Assembly (NCBI RefSeq): GCF_002104995.1
Contig: NW_024468253.1
Location: 186,001 to 250,000, forward strand
Reading direction: 5' to 3'
DNA: 64,000 nt
Source of the DNA: Linderina pennispora
Lineage: Eukaryota > Kickxellomycota > Kickxellomycetes > Kickxellales > Kickxellaceae
Below, in pieces: positions 45,063 to 56,166 of this stretch (position 1 is its first letter; each line of letters begins with the position of its first letter). A program made the position numbers and the translations under genes. The notes under the pieces were generated by a model, which was not told the DNA's origin, made no database searches, and was given only the letters and a program-made list of their open reading frames with translations.

Positions 45063-45866
45063 ATGCGCATTTTCGTTATTCCTATTACCCGCAGCCAGTG
45101 GGCGCTGCATTGCCATCCGGCAAATGTGACGCCAACGCGGCTGTCGCGGTGGGCGCAGACCGCGTCGGAGAAGTGGAACAATTGGGCGCACCACCCAAAG
45201 GACTCGTGGCGCGGCCGCGTGCACTCGTACGGCGAGCGCATGATGGACAAGATCGACTTTAAGGAGTATTTCATGAAAGAGGTGCCGACCAAGGCCGAAG
45301 GCGCGATGATCGGGCAGGTGGACATAATAGCGCCGCGGTTCCTTGACTCTAGCGACATCCTGAAGCAGCTGCGCACGCTGGCCGAGGAGCGCGAGCCGTA
45401 CCACTCGCGGTGGATGAAGCTGAGCGCGTACTGCTTGCCATTCACGGCGCTGTTCTCGCTGGTCCCGTTTGTGCCAAACTTCCCGATGTTCTACAACATA
45501 TTCCGCATTTACTCGCACTACAAGGCCAAGCACGGGGCGCACCATCTGGCGCACCTTCTGCATTCGGGCAGTATCGAGGTCGTCAATGACTCGGGCATGG
45601 ATCAGTGGTACAATGGCGGGGCGGTGAGCCAGCAGGACACGCCGGTGGTCGGCTGCGAGTCGGACGACGGGTACTCGACGTTTGACGGCGGCCTGGACCA
45701 GTCGAGTATTGAGAACGGGGTGCCGCTGCTCGAGTCGCCGCCCATGGTCTCGGATGAGGACCTGGCGCAGATGGCCGTGTACTTTGGTCTGCCCATGCTG
45801 GAGCCCTCGGTGCGGCGTGCGCGGCACCAGATCATTGCTGCGCTGAGCAAGGAGCGGAGCGAATAG
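45063..45866 (+). CDS. Mit_KHE1 family mitochondrial protein
   Basis: 267 residues. The ATG at 45063 is chosen because MRIFVIPITRSQWALHC is the conserved N-terminus of the family (MRxxxxPIxxRxxxxYC). Then RWAQTASEKWNNWAHHPKDS, VHSYGERMMDKIDFKEYFMK and a hydrophobic pair (LSAYCLPFTALFSLVPFVPNFP), followed by YNIFRIYSHYKAKHGAHHL. The acidic linker (about residues 175-235) leads to a C-terminal helix (DEDLAQMAVYFGLP..RARHQIIAALSK). Yeast members are linked to mitochondrial K+/H+ exchange; the biochemical role is not established. The frame is clean. Confidence 0.8.
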   Translation: MRIFVIPITRSQWALHCHPANVTPTRLSRWAQTASEKWNNWAHHPKDSWRGRVHSYGERMMDKIDFKEYFMKEVPTKAEGAMIGQVDIIAPRFLDSSDILKQLRTLAEEREPYHSRWMKLSAYCLPFTALFSLVPFVPNFPMFYNIFRIYSHYKAKHGAHHLAHLLHSGSIEVVNDSGMDQWYNGGAVSQQDTPVVGCESDDGYSTFDGGLDQSSIENGVPLLESPPMVSDEDLAQMAVYFGLPMLEPSVRRARHQIIAALSKERSE

Positions 45867-48800
45867 GTGCCTGTTTCGCCCCCGCCCCCCAACCTTGGTG
45901 CGTTTGGGCCTACTTGTATACGCGATAAATTAACGCTGCAGCCAAGGCACACTGACATTGGAGTGCCGAAAAGCTCGGTTGCCACCGTGACAACAGCCAA
46001 ACCATATAAAACAGGCCCGGAACCAGCCGGACTCCTAGTTATCTTTTATCCGCCTTTTCTGTTAGTCTACATATATGCTCACAGCTGCTTATTTAGTATT
46101 TGGAAGCTAACAAGGCATACACCGCTGCACATGGTGTCTTAGTGGTTGCATGGAATAAGCACAATGAATGCTGAAGAGAAAAAGTCGAATCTGCATATAT
46201 ACTTCCCAGCATCATATATTTGCAAGCCAAATGTAGTGTGTTCAGATCAACCCACACATGCCAATAATGAGCGCCACGTGTGCTGCGTGTTTCTTTTAGA
46301 TTCTCTTTAACTGCAAAGGAGGAGGAGTAGTGTCGTTCTCGGATTCAAGGGGCTCAGGTGCCGAGGATATACTGGCGTCTATTGCCATGGTGCAAATCTT
46401 CAGAGCGCTGCTTTCGGCCAAGCCTAGTGTCTCTATTTCAGAATGCACCATGCTTTATTGACAAAAGAAACCAGGTTGCCATTCAGAGTGTGTTGGCAAA
46501 CAAGCAAGGGACAATTGGCAGGATTCTGTGCAAGTGGTGTGCAGCGACCAGACACTTCAAACAGGTTGGTTTAGGCGAGTTTTGACACTGGGAGGCTGTG
46601 TAATTGACCTTAGGGCTTTCTGGTGCTTGGATGCAGAAATGGAAACAAACGCAATATATAGGCTGTTGGTTTGTACTGAAATAAACATTGTTAAATATGT
46701 GAACAGCGTGTATTTACGGATAATGCGACGCTCGGGTGCAATGCACAGACAAGAATGGCAAACGAAAATGCAAAAGCAGAAGATGTAGAGCGGACCATTC
46801 ACCATAGAGCATCACGTGTAGAATTGGAGCGGCGTAGTTGACAAGTTGCATTGTGCTCGAAACTTAATTTGGCTTGAAAACATCGCTTTTGGTGCGTAGA
46901 TTCGAATCTATGAGTTTTACAGAAAAAAACCCCCATTGACGTGTGCGTGTTGGTGTTTGCAGTGCGTGTGGCGCACTGGGTTCCCGGAACCTTAAGCGTA
47001 CGCAGGCGTCCTGGTCAGCTGCTGTAGACCGAATCAAGGACGAGAATGGGCGGCAAGAACGGCATGAATGCGCAATTGTGCTCTTGCGGCTCTTGGGCAA
47101 TTTGAGTTTCAATCAGAAAAACGGCAAGGCACAGGAAGACCTGGTGGCTAGCACCACAGAACTAGGGACAAGCAAACCTCACTATGAGTGCTTCTTTGAC
47201 GTCTCAGCCTGTATCAAGCAAAATTTTCATCGACAATCTGCTCAATGCTGCGTGTGGCGTTCATGAAAAACACACATACATGCACGCACATTCGCACCTA
47301 GAAAAAAGGTCCTGTCTGCCCTCACTATACACGCAGCCCTATTGAGCCTCATTGCTCACTATTCCCCTTACAACAAGGAGCTGGCAGCATTATCCACACA
47401 GACAGCCTTGTTTCGCTCCTGTGAACATGCTTTGGCTTTTCGCCTGGGTTTGACGGCACGTCCTTCCCAAAAAGGCAAGATTTATGCCCGCAACCAGTGC
47501 CCTTGGGTAACGAGCCATTTTCTCTTCGTTCTGTCTCTGATCGCCTGCAGAAAACAACAACAAACCGACAAAGCGTCGCAAAGAAGGATGGCAGTTTAAA
47601 TATTGTTCACCAAATAAACATATAGAGGTATGTGTACAAGAATCGCGCCTGTTGTTCACTTTTGCACTTTCTTCAAGTGCAGAACCCTGGCTTGTGCGGA
47701 ATAACGCCAGCTATTTTTTCTTCCAGTTTCCAGTAGCGAAACAAGCTCACCTAAATTACGCACATTGTCCCTGTCTGTGATAAGCCCCATCTCGCAGCAC
47801 AAGGGGGTGGTGTGGCAGTGATAGAGGAGCTGAGGCCTGCTGTGTCGCTTCATATACGGGTTTAGTTGTTGGCTCGAGAGTTGCGTTTGTTGCATGCTTG
47901 TCTGGTGGCTAGCTATGTGAGGGTATTGTGAGCATGTGTTGCATCTGCTCTGACGGCTGCACTGGGGACTTGGCTGTCAGCTTTTCGATTCTCGGAATAA
48001 AAATGCAGTTGTTTAATGGGCTGACGAAAGCCTCTCTGGCCCTTGTCACTCGTGAGCGCACATAGCACCCAAGCACAGCGCCATGTCACTAAACCAGGTC
48101 ACCGCGCAAGTTGCTGATTCCACGTCACCTGGACCGCGCCCGCTCATCCCAGATTAGGGAAGTGGGGAACCAAAAAATTTCAACCGTGCGTGCTGAGCTT
48201 GAACACCCCTGCCCCCATCCCACACCCTATCCAGCCCAGCACTCGCCCCATGTGGCGTCTGCCGCCTGCTCCCTTTCTTTCGGAAATTGACTACAACAAT
48301 ATCGTTAAAAAAGAACCAAGGACCATTGGCCTTGGTTCTTGGGGGAGGTAGGGAGGGGGCTCTCGGATGGAGGAGCTGACGAGACCTTGGCGGCTGCACT
48401 GGAAGCAGGCGACTACTGTACCAGCAGCGATATAGTGCACAATTCACAATGTCTGGAGTGAATTTTCCAATTCATCAGCTGCGGCCAGTGACACGCCCCC
48501 TGCCACCTCGCAAGGCAGCCATTCTCTATTGAGCCACACCCATGTCCCGAGCAACATGCTTCTCATACACGGGAGACTGAGAAATAAATGCGCACCACTG
48601 ACAAATGCGTCCGGCGCCGAACAGTGCAGTGTTGGGAAAAAAAGACTGGCAAGTGGGGAGGCTGGCTGCGTAATCCGTAGCCAAAGGGCAAGTTCCTGCC
48701 GATCGCCCCCTGTATAATTTTTGCCTTTACATTGACCCCAAAATGGGGAGGGGAGGGTGTGCGCAGGGGGTGGTGCATGTATCCCGGAACATGCCAATTA

Positions 48801-51472
48801 ATGCCGCATGTAGTTCGGAAACACAGCGAATAGCAGGTGGAATTCACATTCCGAGCCAATACGCTAAGCAGTCCTTCAGCTGGGATAAGAAATGCACACA
48901 CCGCCCATGCAAGCCATCAATGTGCCCTTGCTTTGCCTTATTGTCCCTCCATTGCATTTGCCGCACGCCTCCCGGGAGTGGGAAGGGCAATGTACGGATG
49001 GTGCTAATGGCTGGGCGCCTTATTCGGAATTGGTGTGAAAAACATGGCTGCAAGGGTTTGCCGAAGCAGCCTGCCTCGTTTACCTGCTACTGCCACTGCC
49101 GTGTTATATATAACGCGGGCTTTTTTGAATTAAAAGCAGTATATTGCGATCGTGGCTATCCCGGCAGCGGGAAAACAATAAGCAATCCCTGCCTCTGCCC
49201 GTACCCTCCCCCAGCTGCCCCTACTTTTGGCCCCCTCCCGTGGTCATGCCAAGCAATGCTGACTCCTCCTTTTCCGCCCCGTGTGCAGCCATTAAATGCC
49301 ATCTTTTGTGTGATCCGAGGTTGTACATTAGTATAGCAATTAAAGGGAGGTCTGCCGCCGGGGGGTGAGCTTCCGAATGAGTGGATAGGTCGAAGGGACA
49401 GTCTGCATGCTCCCTCCGGAGAACCGACATGCATGTATCTGCATTGTTCTACTGGTCGGCTTCGTCGCAGATATACACATCAATGCACTGCACGCATACG
49501 GTTGGTGTATTCATCATTCCGGTTGGGGACAGACAGCGGTCTCCAGCACCATTGCAGGCCAAGCCGAGTGCGCGGATCGGCCCCAGTCCTCACTCGCCAC
49601 TGGGCGCCTCTCTGGCTGGTGTGCCCAACGGGCGGCGTCTTGGGAAAATCTCCAAACATCACCAGCCGTTTATCACATCCGTGCCTTGCATCGTGAGAGC
49701 AGCACATGGGGGTTTGCTCTTGCGAATGAACAGCAAGGGATCAGCTCTGCCGCTAAAACAGCAGCGGCTAGTTCGCGCAAAAGAAAGGTGGCAATCCCGG
49801 ATAGTTGCACACATAAAACAATGTCTGCAACGCGACAGCCATTGGGTCCTCGCTGTGCTGCTTTAGGGTTCCTGTAGTGCCAAAGCTCCACGCGGTAGAA
49901 TGTATGATGATCTGTCAGGCAGATCGTGTTTATGTACCCCTTATTTGGTGGGAGGGAACTGGTTCAGGGATCCCGGTGTATTCCATTCGGAGGGGAGTAT
50001 CCAAACAAACAAGCGAGGCAGAACTATTTACCATAAATGCAAACTACGTCTTGCCTCATGTGGCCATGTTTGTATGGCCTTTTGTGGTGCAAAGGCATAC
50101 GATGATCAGCCGCGCTGCGAGCGGCCCAAGTGCGAGACAGGCAATGGCTCCTTACGGACGCCCAAATACGGCCATCCTCTGTGCCTGGATGCTGCGTGTG
50201 AAGAGCACAGGACCACATGGGACATGCGTCACATTTCTATCACTTCTGACGTAACTCGCTTGTGGATGGTGGTCCCTTGTACCCAAGAAGAAAAGCACCA
50301 CCACTGCTCTCTGACGTGAAGAGATGCAGTTGGTATATTTTCAAACCTGTTTTTTTTGCTTTCATGACGAAACAAAACGGAAAAGGGGATTGCAGTTTCT
50401 GGAATTACCAACTGCGAAACTGCGAGGGACACAGGCCTTGCCTGCGGGGGAGGCAGAAATGCGCTCTCCGAGAGAGATCGCCTTTGGCTTCCCTGACCCT
50501 GAAGGCAAGAAAGAGGTGTCCCCTGGCAAAAGCACTGCCAAAAGAGACGGACGAATAGAGGAGGATTGCGCAACCACCGCAGCCGGGCTATTTATAGCAA
50601 AAGATTCAAATCATCCACACCTTTCTCAGTCAAATTAATGCAGATGAAATAGCGCCTAGGGTCCCTTCACCTCTTATCACAGAAAACAAATAATTTTGAA
50701 AGAGGGACAGCACATTCTTGCCTTGGCTGAGGGAGGTGGAGGCATGCATCATTGATGCCATGCAAAGCCGTGCATAGTAGATTACAAAGAATTATCCGCC
50801 ATCTAGTAGAGACAAAAATACATGCCAATGTGACCTTGTTGTGCGCCGGCACCTGCACCTGCGGGAGACAGCACATACCAATCAGTGCAAATCTAAAAAT
50901 ATTGGGTCACCACATCCCATATAGCACCGACCATGTCTGTGCACAGCCAATTCCTCTGCCAAGATATCCAATGACATCTGCCTTTAGTTCTTTTCTTTCG
51001 ACTATTTCAGGAGAAAAAAGGAGGCGACGATTAAAGGGTATCTGGTAAGGCTGCGATGCAGGCTGAGCTTGGCGGGGGTTGCAAGGGAGATTTGCAGCGC
51101 CAAAGAGAAAACCAGCTCAAAAGATGCGCGTGTTGTTCTTTTTGTACTATTTTTGTTGACAAGAGATGTCGCTCCTTTGCGATGTCGATATACAAGGTGC
51201 ATACATGATGCATCGTCTCCCACCTCCCCTTGCCTTTCCCCTGCTTCTTGGGGATGTCAAATCTGGGTGCCGCGAACACAGAAACGCCCGATTGCCAAGG
51301 CAAGGCAATGTAGATAAGGAGTTTTTGAAGAATGGTATACTATTGGACTAAATGTACAGAACCACACAAGAGAAAGCTGTTTGTAAAGGAAGGAAATTAA
51401 TGCAGCAGAGGGGAGGGTGCGGAGAAGTGGAGGGTGGGAATTGGCAATACAGATGGATTTGGCCATGATTTT
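45867..51472. other. Gene-free block, 5.6 kb
   Basis: Lies between KHE1 and the 3' end of the Nrg1-like gene. Many frames of 60-200 codons on both strands, none with recognisable domains. The base composition is not coding-like. Contains a perfect hairpin (48311-48340) and a 14-bp palindrome (46902-46915). No tRNA or snRNA could be supported. Confidence 0.5.
48311..48340. repeat. Perfect 11-bp inverted repeat, 8-nt loop
   Basis: AAGAACCAAGG (48311-48321) and CCTTGGTTCTT (48330-48340) flank accattgg. Preceded by an A-run and followed by a G-run. It lies in a gene-free block. Confidence 0.8.
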
Positions 51473-52459
51473 TCAATAGAAAGTCATGGAACCGGCATGA
51501 CTCGTCACCATCGACGAATGCTGAGGATGCGGCACCGGGCGCTGCTGCGGGTGGAATGCCTGCTGCTCTCTGGGCGGCAATCCATAGTGTACACCTGCGG
51601 ATGGGACGGCCCCGTGATAGTGGTGGTGATGTCCGTTGCCGGCAGAAGCAACCCCGTACGGGTGGTGGTAATGGACATGATGCGGATATGAATTGTGGAT
51701 GCTGGGGCCGCTGCGGTAAGGGTCAGCTGCAGCCATCGGATCAATAAACATGACCTTGCGTGGGCTGCCGTTGCGGCGCGACTTTGACGACAGGTGGGTG
51801 CGGTAATGCTGCATCATGTTGTCCTGGCGCGAGAAGCGGCTGGTGCATCCTGGGAACAGGCACGAGAAATTCTTCTCGCCCGTGTGGATCCGCTGGTGGC
51901 GCGCAAGGTGCCCGCTGGTTGTGAATGCTTTGCCACAGCCGTCGTATGTGCACTTGTACTTGCGCTTGGCCATGGCCTTGGGTGCGGCGGCAGCACCCCC
52001 TGCTGCTACAGACTGCTGCTCAGTCTGCGGCGTGTATGGGGCTGATGGCGGGAACTGCTTGCTGCCATGTGGGAGAGAGCTGCCGTGGTGGCTGAGCTGG
52101 CTGAGCTGGAATGGCGACTGCACTGGGGATGCAGCCTTGCTTCCCTCCTCCATGGATGTGACCAGGCCAACTGCCCGCACAAGCGAGTGCAGCGATGGAA
52201 GCATGGCCGGGACCTGCTGAGGCGTCACCGCTCCAGGCGTTGACTGGGCACGAATGGAGCTGCTCTCGGCTGCAGGCGAGCCCTCATGCGACAGTCCCGG
52301 AACCGACAGGCTACGCGGGTGATCGTAATCCGCCACCATTGAATCGTCCACAGGATCGTTGAGGAGATTCACCTGGAAGCCGCTGGCGGACTTGATCGAG
52401 AACGACGAGGTGGCTGGCTCGTGGGCCGCCAAAGATTGAGGTGGAGAAGTAGAGCTCAT
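51473..52459 (-). CDS. Nrg1-like C2H2 zinc-finger transcription factor
   Basis: 328 residues, one clean frame, ATG at 52457-52459. The N-terminal ~165 residues are Ser/Pro/Gln-rich. Two tandem C2H2 fingers at about residues 168-225 read CTYDGCGKAFTTSGHLARHQ with an RIHTGEKN linker, then CLFPGCTSRFSRQDNMMQHY ending YRTHL. This pairing (GKAFTTSGHLARH and RFSRxDNxxQHYRTH) is typical of fungal Nrg1/Nrg2/Rgm1-type stress and glucose regulators that bind C-rich (CCCCT-like) sites. The C-terminus is His/Tyr/Pro-rich (HHVHYHHPYG; GHHHHYHG). It sits between two large gene-free blocks. Targets cannot be inferred; homology with Nrg1 is by fingers only. Confidence 0.85.
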   Translation of the reverse strand: MSSTSPPQSLAAHEPATSSFSIKSASGFQVNLLNDPVDDSMVADYDHPRSLSVPGLSHEGSPAAESSSIRAQSTPGAVTPQQVPAMLPSLHSLVRAVGLVTSMEEGSKAASPVQSPFQLSQLSHHGSSLPHGSKQFPPSAPYTPQTEQQSVAAGGAAAAPKAMAKRKYKCTYDGCGKAFTTSGHLARHQRIHTGEKNFSCLFPGCTSRFSRQDNMMQHYRTHLSSKSRRNGSPRKVMFIDPMAAADPYRSGPSIHNSYPHHVHYHHPYGVASAGNGHHHHYHGAVPSAGVHYGLPPREQQAFHPQQRPVPHPQHSSMVTSHAGSMTFY

Positions 52460-54245
52460 CGCAAATGGGTCAGGGAATTCTAAGCAAAATACAGGGCGAG
52501 TGGGATAAGTGATATGTAAGAGATATGCTTAATAAGAAAAAGGAAGGAGCGCTTCGAGGAAGTGAGCAGGGACAAAAAAGGAGACTGGGCTTTTCTTTAC
52601 TACAGAGCGATATAGGGAAAAGGTTGATGTCGGGAAGCAGCCCCTGGTATTTAAGTAAAAGGGTCGCTGAGGGCGAGCGACAGGAAAGCAAAATTATAAA
52701 AATAGGCCAAAAAGACGAGCTTGAGCGTAGCGTGCGCTGCCCGATAATCAAGCATGCGCACACTCGGCAAGGGGGAGAAATTGGCGGTTTCCGGGTTCGA
52801 TGGGAGGGTCCCCTGACCACCTCCTCGGCAACCTGGGAGGGGTGGGTGGCCGATCCTCCCCAGCGACACGGCAAACTTTTTCCTTCGCTGCAGGCGCAGT
52901 GGCGGGGGAGAGGTGTGGTTTGGCAGACAACAATTGCTTGTCGATTGCGCATCCGCCACTGCGTATAGTTTGAATTCCGGCCTGTGATTTTCTGTGTCCT
53001 TTAGGGCCTTGCCGAAATCACAGCGAGGAAATTCACCGGTCCCAATACTGTCACTGGGGCGCAGGGGGTGTCGCTCTGCACACCAGGCGGGCTCGCTACA
53101 CGTCACGGCAGAGCCAGCTCGTTCGTAGACGCCCGCCCTGGCTATTTCTAGTGCCCTTGTGATGAGGTGTCTTGGCGCCCAGGAGAGCCCAAAGAGGGGC
53201 GAAAGAGAACTACGCTCGAGCTGGCCTTTCTCGCTCTCCAAAAAAAGGCGAGGGGATTGGCAACAAGCGAGCAGCACCTAAATTAGCGCAATCTTAGAGC
53301 GTCATTCCAGATGGGCTCAGATCTCACTGGTCGTCCAGTGCCCTCCGCGGCTCCCACTGATGCGCGGAGCTGGAGACTGTTCACTGCCCTGCACTTGGGT
53401 ACTATCCACACTGGCAGTGAAGATGATATTCAAGGTGACCAGCCGCTACCGATCTGTGGAGCTGTGCAGCTTAATAGCAAAGGGTGAGTGCCGCCAGGAA
53501 ATTAAAACCCCATGCCCTGCTGGTTGTTCAAAATGCTTTGGAAAAGTGCCCAGTGACGGGGGCCTCTTGCTGGCCCACCGTTGCCTCTATCGGGGCATAG
53601 CCCTTGCTCTTGCTGATTCGCGACACAAAGCCGCTTGGCTCCTATATGCGTGGATACCTGCCTAGGAGCCAATTCCTTGGTCACATACGCGCATGGGCAG
53701 TGTTTATTCTAGGCAAACACTACCGGCCGCGCATATTGCCCCCTATCCGTACCTGAAACCAGTGTAATTGCAGCGTACCACCGGGCACATAATCATCCGG
53801 GGGCCAAAGATAAATAGTCCGACCGCTCTCCCCTCGTCTAATACCGATTCCAAATGCGGAATAGGATGGGCACGGCTCTCTCCACCCTGAATGGGGAACT
53901 ACACAGCGCTTATTTCCCCACTCTCTACCATTTGCCGGGTCCCAGAGTGCTCTTATTGCTGAAAGTGCTCAGTGTAATAGCGGGGGAGCCAGTGGGCATC
54001 CTCAAACAGTGGACGATTCTCGGTTCAAACAAGTTTATAGTTTGCCAATGGCCCGTACCTGCCAAATGGCAGTGCTTCATGTGAATAGAATAAAAAAGCT
54101 GGTTGCGTACACAAGCCCTATAAAGCACAGAGCAAATTACATTACGGCCAGGGCCCACCACGCCGACGGCGGCCAACAGCCAGCAGAAATAATATGCTAT
54201 GGAACAGCACAGATGATTTGCTCTACCAGCATCTAGGGCCCTACT

Positions 54246-54277
54246 CATTGGAACATTGGAACATTGGAGCATTGGAG
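54246..54277. repeat. Four-copy 8-bp tandem repeat
   Basis: cattggaa, cattggaa, cattggag, cattggag in direct tandem within a gene-free block. Confidence 0.85.
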
Positions 54278-55852
54278 CCGGCTCCCTGTATTCCGTACTT
54301 TAGTGGCAACTCTAGCCGACCTACGCGGTTGCTCACTCACCGGAAAGCAGGTCTCTGGGCCTCGCGCATCACTGACACCAAGAATGATGTTGCCTCCATT
54401 GATCCAAATACGAAAGGGCTTTCCTGAGCCTGAAAGCGGGAAGGAGCGCCGTCAAGAATGCACGGCAAACGCCCTGGAAATGAAAATTGGTTACCATGCA
54501 AAAAGGCGAATCTGCAGCCTGTCAAGCCATGCAGCAAGTAAGGAGAGAAAGGTTAATGAATGTTACTAGCTCCCCAGATACGTGTCATAGACTCTTTCAC
54601 AGCTAAAGGACCCTGGGAAGAGAACTGGGCTCTTTCTCTGAGAGTTGTATGCTCTATGTTTTGGTTTCCACCGTTGTGGAGACCTCTAAAGCAAGTATAT
54701 CATTTTTTTTTCAAAACAATGGAGATCTGGTAAAATTGCCTACGCCACACACACAATTTATCGTCAGAACAGGGCAGACCCCGTGATAGCAAGGCTCCTA
54801 TACCTGTCTCTTTGGCAGAACTGCCTCGTGTACAAGAATGAATGTGGTGGTTCATGTCCGTGTCGCCAAGACGAAAAGTAGGGAGCAGTAAGAGGTCTTG
54901 ATCGACCATTAATCCTCGGAAATCCAATCACAACGAGCGGCGACCATTTTTTCGATGAAGGCTGTCAAGCCAGTCGTTGAGCAGGATGGACGGTCAGATT
55001 CCAGACATGCGTTAAACCCCTCCTCCTTCCTAGAAGTGCACCTGTTATTGTTCGACAAGCAAGCTGCAACAAAAAGGCGTTTTGGTGCTATACTGGGCGA
55101 TGAGGGAAGCGTCCAAATTCTGCTGGAGCAGCCAGTCACTTGGGATGAAGCAGATGGTGTGCTTTTCTACACTAGCACTCCAAATGTCATGCAGCCAGCT
55201 AGCACAGCAAGTCATCCGCTGCCTGATAGTGGTGTTTGGCAACGAGAAACCCTACTGCTTTTTCCGTCTTTATTCCCATTCACTAAATAAAAATTTCGCA
55301 AACCTGACAAAACGAGGCAATGCTGCTATTCTTTTCTGCTACCGGGCTCTAAAGGCGTTAAAAGGGGGAGAGGATAGCATAATGGAAGACATGATTCGCT
55401 GGATGTGAGGCTTGCGCAAGTGGAACGGATAGCTGCTTCCTGTCTCTTTGTCGAAACATGTATGTACGCCATGGTATCTGCAATTGCGGTGCTGAGAGAA
55501 ATAGGCGAGTACTCGTGTGGCAATCGTCGGAAGGCTCAGCACGTCCAATGCAGCGAGTACATGGTATGCAGCCAAGATGTTCTCCCTTGGCGCACCTGTC
55601 TCTGGGTGGACTTGCAAGGTGCAATGTCTACACCATATACGAGAGATGTCAAGAGACTATGCGGGTTTTGGCTCCTATCCGGAAAGGCAAGGAGCTGCCG
55701 CGAGCAATGAGCGTACAAAGGGCGGGAATCAAGCTTCCTTGTATCTACCAGCGGGTGCCGCAGCCCCTTGCTGTGCGTCGTCGTTCAGCAGGAGAGGGAG
55801 TTGAAAGTGAGAAGCAGCAGACGCCCATCAGGTAATTTTTTTGCTCCCAAAA

Positions 55853-55876
55853 ATTTATAAGGGGCGGGGCCAATCA
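55853..55876 (+). promoter_or_regulatory. TATA, GC box and CCAAT cluster upstream of Snt2-like gene
   Basis: ATTTATAA followed directly by GGGGCGGGGCCAATCA, about 300 bp before the ATG. CCAAT is the core bound by the HAP/NF-Y complex. A CT-rich leader follows. Confidence 0.45.
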
Positions 55877-56166
55877 AGGACCTTGCCATCACTAGCTTTT
55901 TCTCTTCAAATCTCTTTCTCTCCTCCCCTTTTCTCCTTACCTATTTCCATAGCATTTACGGCTAGAGATCCATTTCCTCTCCCTTGGCAGCATCTACATC
56001 GTATTTACATATCTATTTCCCACTTTTTATTTTGCGGTTTTTGAATTCCAGAAACCACATACCTTTTCTTCTTGTTGTGTTTCTTAGCTGCTTGTCTAGA
56101 ACCAGCAAATAACACGTAAATACACGGCTTCTTGTCTAGGCAATATTTCAGGAATACTTTTTTGAA

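Larger units (their letters stand above)
52460..56166. promoter_or_regulatory. Long divergent regulatory block, Nrg1-like / Snt2-like
   Basis: 3.7 kb between divergent regulator genes. CT-rich near 55905-55945 and purine/pyrimidine-rich near 52500-52620. Contains a short 8-bp tandem repeat (54246-54277) and a TATA/GC/CCAAT cluster (55853-55876). No gene found. Confidence 0.5.

Noticed and set aside
46895-46920. tRNA-like T-arm sequence (tagattcgaatcta)
   Set aside because: A 14-bp palindrome resembling a B box, but no acceptor stem, D-arm or anticodon arm can be built around it on either strand.
46943-47266. 107-codon plus-strand frame
   Set aside because: No family resemblance, no promoter or splice context, composition typical of non-coding DNA here.
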